DNA from: Pieris napi
Lineage: Eukaryota > Arthropoda > Insecta > Lepidoptera > Pieridae
NCBI RefSeq assembly: GCF_905475465.1
Contig: NC_062242.1
Coordinates: 7,715,501-7,779,500 of the forward strand
DNA: 64,000 nucleotides
Direction of reading: 5' to 3'
Position numbers and translations under genes: made by a program. The notes below the pieces were generated by a model. The model saw nothing but the letters and a program-made list of their open reading frames with translations. It did not search any database and was not told the origin of the DNA. Numbering within the stretch: the stretch's first letter is position 1; the number at the start of each line of letters is the position of its first letter. Shown one piece after another: positions 24,256 through 35,211 of this stretch.

Positions 24256-24549
24256 TCATAACATGGCCATCACACCGTAGCATCCAATTTTAATTCGCCG
24301 TACATTTACGTCGCATAAATCCGACGTCTCTTGTACATCAGTGAGACGTGCGGCCGCAGAGTAGACGCCCATAAATCTCCTAGACTGAGTGTTCGCCGTC
24401 GCACAACGGCTGTCTGTCACACCGGAGCGAGCGTCTTCGTAAAATATAACCTTGAAATCGTCTTGACAATATTTTACTAGCTTCTTACAGCTATAAAAAT
24501 GAGACAATTCCAACTTGTTGTAAAACATCTGGGAATTGTAGTACAGCAC
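24256..24549 (-). CDS. Uncharacterised 97-codon open frame in a GC-richer patch
   Basis: Begins MLYYNSQMFYNKLELSHFYS and has the GC-rich C-terminal half SAAARLTDVQETSDLCDVNV. The GC content over 24290-24430 is clearly above the surroundings and the other two minus frames are closed, which mildly favours coding. No domain, signal peptide or membrane segment is recognised, and no flanking splice pattern stands out. It could be an exon of a host gene, a transposon relic or chance. Confidence 0.25.
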   Translation of the reverse strand: MLYYNSQMFYNKLELSHFYSCKKLVKYCQDDFKVIFYEDARSGVTDSRCATANTQSRRFMGVYSAAARLTDVQETSDLCDVNVRRIKIGCYGVMAML

Positions 24550-24833
24550 ACTAGCAATGTGTATTTATAATTGTGTTTACACTTAAAATATCTAACACAC
24601 ATGGAATTATACAAATTGTTGTAAGCATATTAAAAGCCTAGCGTTTTGTGCTTATGCTAAGAAGTAGCTAGATGGTTATAAATGATAAAGGCTCAGTTTA
24701 CTATGACATTTATGATTTATACATTTATGACATGAAATGATTATTTATATATCTACCCTCGTATTTATAAAAAAAGTCTTATGAAAACTTCTTTGAATAT
24801 AGTATTGTCTTTTATTGACATAACTTTTACACA

Positions 24834-24955
24834 TTTAAAGAAAACACTTTTTTACCGGATTGAAGTTATGTATGCAAATATATAATGCAAAATAATTGTA
24901 AATTTATAATAATACATAACTTCAATCCGGTAAAAAAAGTGTTTTCTTCTTTAAA
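24834..24955. repeat. Near-perfect short inverted repeat (hairpin)
   Basis: 24834-24873 pairs with 24912-24955 over about 38 bases, interrupted only by a 1-base bulge in a T run and a 3-base insertion (AAG). The uninterrupted core is ACCGGATTGAAGTTATGTAT. The loop is 38 bases and AT-rich. As RNA this would be a long, stable hairpin of small-RNA-precursor size; it could also be a minimal palindromic MITE. Confidence 0.85.
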
Positions 24956-25284
24956 TATGTTCAAATTTTTTGGCAAATAAGAATACGTTGTGATAAAAGT
25001 AGATAAGTGCATTAGTATAAATAGTGTATGTTACTTTTTATAATAAGAACGTTACTTTATGTACTTATTGTATACTTCAAGTTTGTAACATATATAAAGC
25101 TTTTACACCGAACCGAATTCCCCTGCTTCGTGCTTCGAGTAAATCAATGACTTCGAGTCTTAATATTAAACGTTTGCATCTGTCTAGAATGCAAAACTTT
25201 CCAGCTGGATAAGAAATATATCTATTGCGAATTCATTTTTTTCACTCAACTTTTTAACTATAGATGTATGAATATTATTGAATT

Positions 25285-25541
25285 AAAGTTTGACAACTCA
25301 TTGGTCTAGTGGTTAGTACCCGTGACTGCAAATCCATGGGTCCCGGGTTCGATCCCCGGCTGAGACGAACATCAATGTGATGAGCATTTGGTGTTGTGCT
25401 TAGGTCTTGGGTGTTTAAATATGTATTTATATGTCTATAATATGTATGTATATCCGTTGCCTAGTACCCATAACACAAGCTTCACCAGCTTAGCATGGGA
25501 CTAGTTCAATTGGTGTGAATTGTCTTTAAAAAAAAAAGTTT
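25285..25541 (+). repeat. SINE family A, copy 3, with target-site duplications
   Basis: Element 25292-25534 with tRNA-like head (TTGGTCTAGTGGTTAGTACC, box B GGTTCGATCCC intact), body and A-tail, flanked by AAAGTTT at 25285-25291 and 25535-25541. Full length, with few changes from the other copies. Confidence 0.85.
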
Positions 25542-26600
25542 GTATGGAATTCTAAAACGTCTGATCTTAATATAAAAAGGATCCATTTCAGTCTGCAATA
25601 GGACATAAGCTATTTATTATACAAAAAAAGGTTTGTTCTCAGTGAATTGCGTATAAAATAGAATACATTAGGCAGGTTGCGTAGTTAATATTAAGTGATA
25701 CCGTTATCTATCGACATAAGGTTTGAGAATTGCTATATTTTTTGCGAATCAACCGTATCGCAGGCCATGGCTAGTTACCTAACTTTGTCTTGCTACTGTA
25801 AAAAGTATCAAATTATTAAATATGTCAGTAAAATCTGCTTTTAAGTTAAACGAGTTTAAATATACGCAGTTATCCTTTGTGATAACGACAGTTCAAAGGC
25901 ATAAAGATCACAGCTGTTGAATACAATAGGTCTTAAAGTTTTTATCTTGATTCAGGTCCAATATGCCAGTCACAACGCTATCGAATTAACCAACAGGTGC
26001 TGCACAAATTCGATTATTGCGATACATTTAACTCAGAGTTTTTAAAGGATTTTAAACGGTTTAAATCGTGGTTCAAATGAGAAACTTATTCGTGTTCGTT
26101 AACTTGATTTGGTTATTTTAAATACATAAATAGACATTGATACGTAATGTTATAATTTTGTAATACCTACTAAAAGATTAGTGGGTTATTTATGAGGATA
26201 ACTCTGTTTCTAGTTACTCTTCAAATTCATGTTTAGTTATTTTTAATATTTTAACATAAAAATTTAAAAATTTCGCTTTCATTACACATTTGGCAGTCAC
26301 TTTTAGCATATATTATAATGATTATACTTAGAAAGGCTTTTGTAATTCTAATAAATAATTCTTGCCAATGCTCATAATATTCAATAATTTACTTTCATTG
26401 AACCTCTAGATGAACAAGATTGACATTTTTCTATGCCTACCACAAATTTAAAAAAAACCCTCTTTAGGTAATCTGTTCAAGGTCACGCCCGTAGATTTCT
26501 ATTTGCTCCTTTCTTAAAATAACGGCACAAAAATCATGGATTTTCAATTTTATAAATTGTAAGTCTTATCCAAATTTGAATCTAATAATATGTAATTTCT
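25542..26600. other. Gene-free AT-rich stretch
   Basis: Nothing recognisable on either strand. Confidence 0.4.
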
Positions 26601-26632
26601 GATTATTTATTACAGTATAATTTTAGTAAGAC

Positions 26633-26714
26633 ATGAAGATGTCCGCATATCTGCAAAGCATGTACGCTGACACGAGCTCTCTAGAGTGTGATGAACGATC
26701 TAGGCATACTCGAG
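26633..26714 (+). CDS. Candidate first coding exon (tentative)
   Basis: After an acceptor-like TTTTAG (ending 26626), ATG at 26633 opens MKMSAYLQSMYADTSSLECD and then ERSRHTR, up to a possible donor GAG|GTATTT at 26714/26715. The segment is GC-richer than its surroundings and has coding-like codon choice, but it is only 27 codons long, the donor is weak and no protein family is recognised. The true extent is unknown. Confidence 0.25.
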
Positions 26715-27187
26715 GTATTTACTAGACCAGGAAGAGATTAATGGCTTTTAACATAAATTTATATATTGTTGATATTATCTGATGTAATTATAATTTTTCC
26801 TAAGTTCCATTGATAGCTACACATTTATAATAATTAATTAAATAAACAAAAATTCTAACGAACAAATTTGTGTCTTAAGTAAGAATCATAGTAAAAAAAA
26901 AAAGGATTGTGTGGTTTTATGAAACCACGGTAAAAGTGAAACTTTTTTTTCACATTATAGACATTTAACTAACAATTTTTGGAATAATATTCTATTAAGG
27001 GTATAAAAATCGCTTTATCAATCTTAATTTTATACTTGGAATATTGGAATGATAATGGGAAATCATTAAAAGTAGACTAAGTCTCCTACTAATATTTTTA
27101 TTGAACTCTGTGTCTTAGAGAGTACGACATACATAATACTTAACAATTATTAAGATTATATACACATATTAAATAATAGTCTCTACA

Positions 27188-27341
27188 CTACACGGTCAGC
27201 TGCTGCGAACTATAGGCGCCACCATATTGGCCTTGGCTGCTATGACGAGCGCCTTTTACTTTATCCCTACTCTGCGGCCGACCGTCACGCGACATGCAAC
27301 ACACAGACGAAAAAGTTTGAGACGGTGTAATAAAAGTTTCA
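27188..27341 (-). CDS. Candidate terminal coding exon (tentative)
   Basis: On the minus strand a frame reads SETFITPSQTFSSVCCMSRD, then GRPQSRDKVKGARHSSQGQY, ending SSQQLTV and TAG (27188-27190). It is GC-rich in an AT-rich region. A weak acceptor (TTTTTTAAAG) precedes 27341 and its phase fits the candidate exon at 28530-28455. The plus strand is also open over the same island (27227-27412), so the coding strand is uncertain. Confidence 0.25.
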
Positions 27342-28454
27342 CTTTAAAAAACAGATATTTTAACTACGAATCTTTCTTAAGCAACAGGATAATTTTCTTT
27401 TTTAAATTATAACCAATTATTTGAATATTCATTTGAGCTTAATTTACAGTTTTGAATCGGATCTAGATATTTCTAAGAACAGTTATAGACCTAACCTAAA
27501 CTTACATTTACGCTGTAATCTGGGAGTGGACATTACCTTCAGATGGAAAGCCATCCATTATTTTGACAAACAGTCACGGGCTTGTATTAAATCTGTCTAG
27601 AATGCTGTAATTTGTAGCTTGCATAATATTCAAGAGCGTATGTAATTATCCATAGTATAATTTATTAATACAATATCAAATTGCATTTCTGTCTTAAGAT
27701 ACACATTACTTAAAAAAAGACGTAAGAATTGCCATTACTGGCCTGATTACAAAAGTATTTATTGCAAGAACTGTATTTATTTATTTAATTATAAGTAATC
27801 TTACAGCTAACATACATACTATTATAAAACAAACACTTAGACAGTACAGAAAGCCAAAACAGAAGAAGTAAGAAGTGTAAGAAGCTCAACTATTCCATTT
27901 GAGCATCGGACTGTAAAACTAAACTAAGGGTCTACGGAAAATATTCATATGAGTATCTAGTCAAATCCACTGCATAAAATACGAACCAAAAATAAGGGTA
28001 CAAAAATGAACTCCCAATAGAAGGCGATATATAGATATAAAAAGTAACTTCGCAGTCAATACATAGCACGTAGGTTTCCCTCTGGCACCGCATGCGTGAA
28101 TATAAAACAGGCTTATTATTTCTACCAACAACGCTCCGTTTCATTTACATACCCTATTGAGTCCCAAGCTGATTGTGTAATGGATTTTTGCAAGAACCTT
28201 GGTTTTTATGGTTATGTTTGGTATAACCATGTTTATTTAAGCGTTTAAGACTGATATGGCAACACATGTTTAAATTAGTTGTATTGTACAGGCAAAGTTT
28301 TTAGAGTTTTCTTTAGATACCAAAACATTCGTAATAATGGCCCCACAATCAATGATATGAAACAAAAATATACCTAATTTAAATAGTAAATTGGAATCAA
28401 ATTCTGTTGAAAATTAATCAAAGTTAACTAACATCAAAACAAGCGGCGGTGTAC

Positions 28455-28530
28455 CTCATCAGGTCTTCAATCAAGTCGTGTTTAATTTCAATCACACGCA
28501 TGGCTGCCACCGTAATTGCATACCACGAAT
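28455..28530 (-). CDS. Candidate internal coding exon (tentative)
   Basis: 76 nt between acceptor GCATTAG and donor GTACAC on the minus strand, reading SWYAITVAAMRVIEIKHDLI and then EDLM. The phase fits the upstream candidate (29189-29066) and the downstream one (27341-27188). No family recognised; could be chance. Confidence 0.2.
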
Positions 28531-29065
28531 CTAATGCAACACCGTAATAAATAATAAATCGAAACATAAAACGGTGAATAAAACGAAATGAACTAAGATT
28601 ACATATGTCTAAAAACATTTTCAATACAAAATATATTTCATCCAAGTTTATTATTAATTTGACAGATTTCACAATGCACATAATATTTAAAATAATAACG
28701 TTTCTAATTTAAATTGGTAATATATTTAGTTTTATAAAGTATTGAATGGTTTATTTACTGACAGTAATTATATAGATTGAGAAGTCATTACAAAATAGGT
28801 GTAATTACAACCCACTGTTACAATTACTAAACACTCAAAAGATATACATACTTTTTCAAGTATCTTTCGAAGTTTTTCTTAAAAGGAAAGTATGACTTGG
28901 AATCTACGCCTTACAGCACGAAATAGTCCGAAGTTTCCTTAAAATCGATCTTATCCTGACCCCTTAGTCTATATAATCTTAGTTATATTCCATGAGTACT
29001 GTAAGTGCCAAATGGTATACTTCAATCGAGTATCTCCTTTAATATATTAAATATCGCTGATTCAC

Positions 29066-29189
29066 CTCCACTCTGTGCTAAAGCAATTTGTGCAGTAATG
29101 TTTATGTATGATAAAATAAGTCCGCATATAGATAGCTGTTGCTCGGTGAATCTTGAATATATTAAAAAAATGTGCTCAGCACTAAGCCG
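29066..29189 (-). CDS. Candidate internal coding exon (tentative)
   Basis: The minus strand reads RLSAEHIFLIYSRFTEQQLS then ICGLILSYINITAQIALAQS, up to a possible donor GGAG|GTGAAT. The stretch around ICGLILSYI is hydrophobic. The plus strand is open as well (29005-29193), so this is weak evidence. Confidence 0.18.
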
Positions 29190-29779
29190 CTAAGCTTGAA
29201 AGCCAATTTTAATCTGCTTTCCCGGTTTTTGTTGACCTTACATTATAGTGAAATTGCTGACTGAACCACGATATTAAAATGAAAATTTTCTACTAGCAAA
29301 AACATATTTTATGCGCTCGAGTGATGATAGGTGGCTTTTGTACGTTTAGTGGATTAGCAAGAACGGGAAAATGTACGTCAAGCACGTTTTACTACGAAAA
29401 ATATCCTCATTATGCATATTTTTCGTAACTTATGTGCCCGACTACCATACAGAATAGTATGGTATATAGTTCACTAAAAATAAAGCTATAAGAAACGATT
29501 ATATAAAAGACTCCAAATGGCCCTTTTACTTTAAAAAATATTTTATTTTTCAGTTTTGAAATTTTATGTATTGCGTATATTTATTTGACTTCTATTATTC
29601 TCCTCTATAAATTCATGTTAGTTTAGGTATTTTTAAATATTGTTGTTAACTTGCCTAGTTATTTTCATACAAATTGATCACGTAATACTTATACGTGCGT
29701 CTAAAACACATTTTTAATGATAATAGTCCATTAATTTTAGTATCCAATCTACATGATATCCACTATGCACATTGCCTAA

Positions 29780-29870
29780 GGGTAATCAATGGCGGGGTGA
29801 CAAATGACGTCAGCACATCAGTGACACGCTGATGGATACGCTCATATGAGATGAGCTGTAATGAACTCGG
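29780..29870. promoter_or_regulatory. GC-richer island with a CRE-like palindrome
   Basis: Contains GGTAATCAATGGCGGGGTGA, a perfect TGACGTCA (29805-29812) and the nearby inverted words CAGTGACACGCTGATGG. No frame is coding-like. Composition and motif density suggest a regulatory element; this is inference. Confidence 0.25.
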
Positions 29871-30705
29871 CTTATAATTTGGTCATTACTTGAATTATGA
29901 AATAAAAAGTCACGCGTTTTAGTCAGAAGAGATAACCATATTTATCTCTGAAAGAGGAGCAATTGTTTTTTTATATATTGCAAATTTAAATGATATTTTA
30001 TTACGACGTTTTTATTTAGTCTCCAGATGAAAGGCGACAAAATTAAACCCTTAGTTAGTTAAGTAAGTGTTTAAAATTTAAAGTGTAATAATAAGTAAAC
30101 TGCATATTAAAAAGTAAATATTATTATTAAATACTAAATTTAAATAACAGGTTTTTTATTACTAAAATAATCTTGGAATTAAAATATGGTAATCTTAAAA
30201 AGTCATTTGTTCCTCCCAATGGAATTACAAACTGCAATAACTAGCTAACCCTACAGGACTACGGTAACAAGATTAGTCTTCTAAAGCAATCTTTTCTTGT
30301 GTACTCCCCAGAATATGAAATTTAACTTTGCCCCAGCCAACATCAAACTTAGACATGAATTCATTAAAAACTCCCACGTCAGAGGTTAAACAATTTTGTG
30401 TTAATTTAAACAGTGTTTTAAATTACAATTTTTTCATTCCTTTCCACATTATTTTACATAGTAAATATTTCACTTTGTTCTAAAAACGAACATTTACGTG
30501 TGTAATAGGAAATATTTTATATTGATAATTATCTGACATCGAACACCTTGTTCTGTAGCTGTGAGCCTGAAAGAATGAAAACTAAACTGTGCGTCGTGGT
30601 ATATTTGTGATGCATTGTGTCAATCGCTAGAACAAATTGAGCCACGGACACAAGGCCTTGTAATTTCAAAGGTTTTTATACGAACAAAAACGTTATACGT
30701 TACAG

Positions 30706-30858
30706 GTTTATAAAGCACCATCGGTGGACAGTCTGAGTACTAAAAAAGCAATACTCAATACGTTTGAAGACGCAAAAACCGATTCATTTCGTCTGCAGCA
30801 AGAACTAGCAACGATTGGAAGCAAAAACGTCCACAGCTCTGAGCCCGAAACAAAAAGG
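30706..30858 (+). CDS. Candidate internal coding exon, unknown product
   Basis: An open frame without a start codon runs from about 30666 to a TAA near 30878. From acceptor GTTACAG (ending 30705) to a possible donor AGG|GTGATA (30858) it is 153 nt, phase 0 at both ends, reading VYKAPSVDSLSTKKAILNTF, EDAKTDSFRLQQELATIGSK and NVHSSEPETKR. It is hydrophilic, with mixed third-position bases, unlike the AT-driven chance frames around it. It may be an exon of a plus-strand host gene or a frame ending at the downstream stop. No domain recognised. Confidence 0.35.
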
Positions 30859-30999
30859 GTGATAAGGAATGGTTTGTTAATGTAAAATCGATAGACGCCG
30901 AGTGACGGTTTCAGTTGCGGTAAGTTATTGGGATTATTTAATGGTGGAATTAATGTAATTTATAGGTCTTTACCCCCACGGCCGACTACGTACAATTTA

Positions 31000-33389
31000 C
31001 TTCTCTTCTACCTACAATATTAATTAAATATTTGTCAAAAGAAAGATACAAACAGTGAATCGAAAAGAAAAGCGCCTACAACTGTCTTATCGGTTCGTGA
31101 AGCTAGAGATTTTTTTTTAATTATTTAACGTTAATAATAAATTATGTAGTCTTAAAAAAATATTTAATTAATCATAAATAAGCCTAACACTTTAATGACC
31201 AAATTTCTTACGGCCTTAACTAAACGCATCGTCAATTGATGGGTGTGCGTCATACTGGTTTTTTCGTTATGCGACCTTTATCGTCCAAACATGCTCCTTT
31301 CGTGTCGTAACAATCACTTGATTCGATTAGAACTGCTTTGAGCATTTAACGTTATTAGATTATTATATCCCGGTTTTAGTTGTTAATTTGGATAAAATAG
31401 CCGTAGATCCATTGACGTGATTCAAAAGCTTATTTAAGTGGAATGCACTTTCACAATGGATTCACTGTGTTGTTGGCAACATACCCGGTTCGATATGCAG
31501 ATTGAGTGACGTATTAATATGTTAGTACATATTTCAAAAATATAGGAGATATTAAAATTACTATATAATAAAGTTTTATAGAATTTATTTCTTAAAATTT
31601 CCTTCTGAAATGCTTTACGTTTAAATGATGTAGTTTTTTAGATTACCTCCTTTAAAATAGCTGCACCTGTGCATTTGTTTTGTCTCTCGCTGTTTAGTGT
31701 TTTTCTACTAAATTTTATTATATATTATATATACTGCGAAGATACTTTTTAAGACAAATTCTTTACGGATATAAATATGAATTTGGTGTTGTGAATAAAA
31801 GAAAATTACAGAATAATGATTTTACTAGGTTACTTGTGTAAATCGAAGATATTGACTGATTTCTGACAGCGGCAGTTTCTATTTTATATAAATTATACTT
31901 GAATGAATTCGTGATCATCAAAAATAATATAAGAAAGAATTTTATGAAAATTGTCAACGGTTATTATGCTAATGAAGAAAGGAGCGAAAGAGTTAATTTG
32001 CGCAAATATTACAAAAGTTTGAAGGCGAGTTAGACATAAGGCGATGCAGATTTTCACTGATTTCCCGAGGGACGTATTAATGGCGGGATTTGCGGATAAA
32101 AAATAATGTCTTGGGTATTTTTGTTTCGAGAATATTTGAAATGATTTGACTTTTAGAAAAATGAGAGCCTACAAAGATATTTTGAAAATTTTAGCATCAT
32201 GCAAATTCAACATAGCTGTCATTTTTGTTTATGTATGTATATACTTGTACGTGTAAGATGTACACAATATGCCAAAACTTTTACCAACTCATAGTTAAAG
32301 TTAAATTAAAAATGTATTTATCATTCACTTTGTTATAAAAAATTAACTCGATTTATTATAAAAGTGCCATAGCATCGTATAAAAAATACATATTTTCGTT
32401 AATGCTTTCAAACTTTACGTTAAAAAAACACTAGGAACGAGGTCAATCTCGACATTCACTAAACATGATACTACTTAAACCGATCGTTAAGCAAAGTAAG
32501 TCTATTCTCATAATCCGAAGCACGGTTAGCAGAGGGCAGTTTCTTTTAACGTTAACGACTAGGGGCCGTTATATCGTAGCCTTGTGCCGTAGCACCGTAG
32601 ACCCGTAGAACCCTAGCACTGTAGCGATTACGATCCTTAAAGACGGAACATGCATTTTTACTAATACTCAAGTACCTTTACATTTGATTGTTGTGATTTT
32701 CGTTCTTGAGATTTATAAATTGTTGGAGAGTTCTTTCTGTTAAGCGTTTTAATGGTTAAATATAGATATTGCTGACATATTTATATCTGCGGTTAGAAAA
32801 AGACTCGTTTATCTGTATATATATATAGTAAGAAATTAACAAATAAATTTACTAAAAAAATTTTCTATTAATTAATAAAGAACACATAACCACAAATTCA
32901 ACAACAATAAGTATAAGTAACGTCTATAATATCTAGTACGAGCGGCGAAGAAGTGAGTGCGCCACACCGCGCGCCGTGCTTTTATAGCCTGAAAACCAGT
33001 TCAGTCCAGTATACCCCACTCGTACGCTTCAGTTGAGTTTTTACAGCTTATTATATCGTTACAAAGAAGAAGTTAACAGATTGTTGTTAAATAATTGAAC
33101 ATAAAAATAAGGTCTACAAAAAAAGCGACGCATTAAAGGCTTAAATACGGTAACCAATAAAAATTAATTGCATGTAGCGAGCAATGTTTAAGCTATATTA
33201 ATTAAAGCCTAATTAAAACCTCTTAAGTAATCGTTGAAAAGTTGAGCCGACTCCATTCTGATAACGCGCTCGAAGAGCCGAAATAATTGTTAAATTAAAC
33301 AATTTATTTCTTGCTCTTTTCATATTTTGTAAATTTTCTCTTTGTACAATACAAACAGACTTATAATAATAAAATTTTACCGTATGTAT
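31000..33389. other. Gene-free AT-rich stretch
   Basis: No supported coding region. A patch at 32575-32640 repeats GTAG words (CGTAGCC, CGTAGCAC, CGTAGAC, CGTAGAA, CTAGCAC, TGTAGCG), probably a decayed repeat. Confidence 0.35.
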
Positions 33390-33671
33390 AAGTGTCTGAA
33401 TTAGGGGCCTCATAGCCTAGCGGTCTTATTAAGTGGCAGCTAGGTGAGGGGTACCGGGTTCGATTCCCGGTTCGAGGGCAAGTTTTAAATTAATTTAAAT
33501 TTGTTCTCGGCCTTTGGGAGGGTTGTGCGGTACCGGGCGAGTGCCTAAACCGTACATGGAGTACACGGTCGAATTTCTAAAGACAAGCACGAATTATAAA
33601 AAAAATTCTATACTTGACGCTGGCTAATGCACAAATCGTGCCAGAGCCATATAAAAAAAAAAGTGTCTGAA
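33390..33671 (+). repeat. SINE family B, copy 1, with 11-bp target-site duplication
   Basis: Element 33401-33660 flanked by AAGTGTCTGAA at 33390-33400 and 33661-33671. The tRNA-like head has box A-like TAGCCTAGCGG and box B GGTTCGATTCC; the body reads TTCTCGGCCTTTGGGAGGGT, CGAGTGCCTAAACCGTACAT and GACGCTGGCTAATGCACAAA; the end is A-rich. Full length and young. Confidence 0.9.
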
Positions 33672-34300
33672 CATTGGATAATTTTAATTTAAGCCTATAC
33701 AAGATATTACAATTAAAGCTAGTTATTTGTTAAAAACAATACAATTGAAATAACAAGGTCGCTTTTACGAGTTCAACTATGTTAATTATTCATTAAAATT
33801 TTGAATTCAAAACTAAATCGCATAATTGAGGCAACAGAGCTTCATTGCAGTCAATTGAATATTCACAATTTTTCACAGACCGTTAAGCAATAATAAAACC
33901 GTTTTTAATATAATTTGTTATATTTTTAAAATATTTTTTTTAATGCCTACAATTTTAAATTCAATTTTCAATGAGACCTCGTATTCAGCTAGATAACAAT
34001 TTTTATTGATTTGAATTATTGTAAATCTACTTGCATATTAAAGATATCAAACGTATAATATTTGTACATTTTCAATTTATTTTAGCATACCTATTTAAGT
34101 TTTGTGCTGTGTTGGACAACCCAATAACTTACTAATAATACCAATAGACCAAAGTCATTAAAAATAATATCGTTATTTAATAGGGAAATGTGAAAATCAA
34201 AATTAATCAAAACTATTACGCGTTTATAAATGATGTTCTCAAAGTCAATAGTAGACTGTTTTGTAAGTCACCTTGCGATGAAATATAGAGTTTTTATCAA
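33672..34300. other. Gene-free AT-rich stretch
   Basis: No recognisable feature. Confidence 0.4.
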
Positions 34301-34307
34301 GTAATAT

Positions 34308-34445
34308 CTATGCAAATGTCGGCGCAGTATTCACCGGTGGCTGTTTTGCCCATAAATAGATTAGCTGCCTGTCAGCGCCCGTGAGCCGAGGCGAATCTAT
34401 TAAGCGCGTTATTTCCGTGCGGACCGTCATGGCTATAGAGAACTA
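34308..34445 (-). other. GC-rich island with a 40-codon open frame
   Basis: On the minus strand an ATG at 34430 opens MTVRTEITRLIDSPRLTGAD and then RQLIYLWAKQPPVNTAPTFA to TAG at 34308-34310. A 24-codon frame is also open on the plus strand. The island contains the inverted words AATAGATTAG and GAATCTATTAAG. It may be a small ORF, an exon or a conserved regulatory element; no family recognised. Confidence 0.25.
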
Positions 34446-35211
34446 GATGAGGAAATTAAGCCGATGCGTGTGAATAGCAAGGCTTGAAACAGAGATGTTA
34501 ACTAGTACTCAGATAATTGATTTCTAAATCAGTTGTGCTATATTAGCTCTTGTTATAAAAAAATAGTACGTGGATTCCGCGCGGAAGAAGTGAAACTTCG
34601 TAAAGTGGAAATGAGAATAGGAAGCATTCATTCTCGCTCTGTCTCTTTCTATTCCCCCTCCCCAGGAACGTTAAACGTTTAACCCAACCTTGTTGGAAGT
34701 CCCATTAGAAGCTGCACTAAAAAAAAGTCAAAAATAATCGAATCGTTTAATACTCATAAATAAGTTTATTGTATTATAAATATCTCATTATTCCCAAAAG
34801 TGTTCTAATATGAAAACAAACACTGAAATAAACTTTAGATTTCTGTAATATTACTTAGAGCACTTTTATACTATTTCACTCAGTCACATCTAGTTATCTT
34901 GCATCATTGAAATCGCCTACAATTCTAACGCAAAGCTTCGAAAGCAATCGATTTCCGGCCTATTCGACTTTAAACGGGAATCAAACCCGATATCCGAGAG
35001 GATTTAGCTACAGACTCCACACTGGCTAATGAATAGAGTGCAATGTTTCAATTGATTATTTAATGCTGTGGCTTAACACATTATAATACGTAATAGCATG
35101 CTTTTAGTGGATCGTGGTGTCTTTAGGAGAGCCATTTCTCAAGTGTACGTAGAGATATTTTGACCTAATCTTGTGATAATGTTGGAATCGTCTAACTTTA
35201 TAGTAAGCAAG
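34446..35211. other. Gene-free stretch
   Basis: No repeat or gene recognised. Confidence 0.35.
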
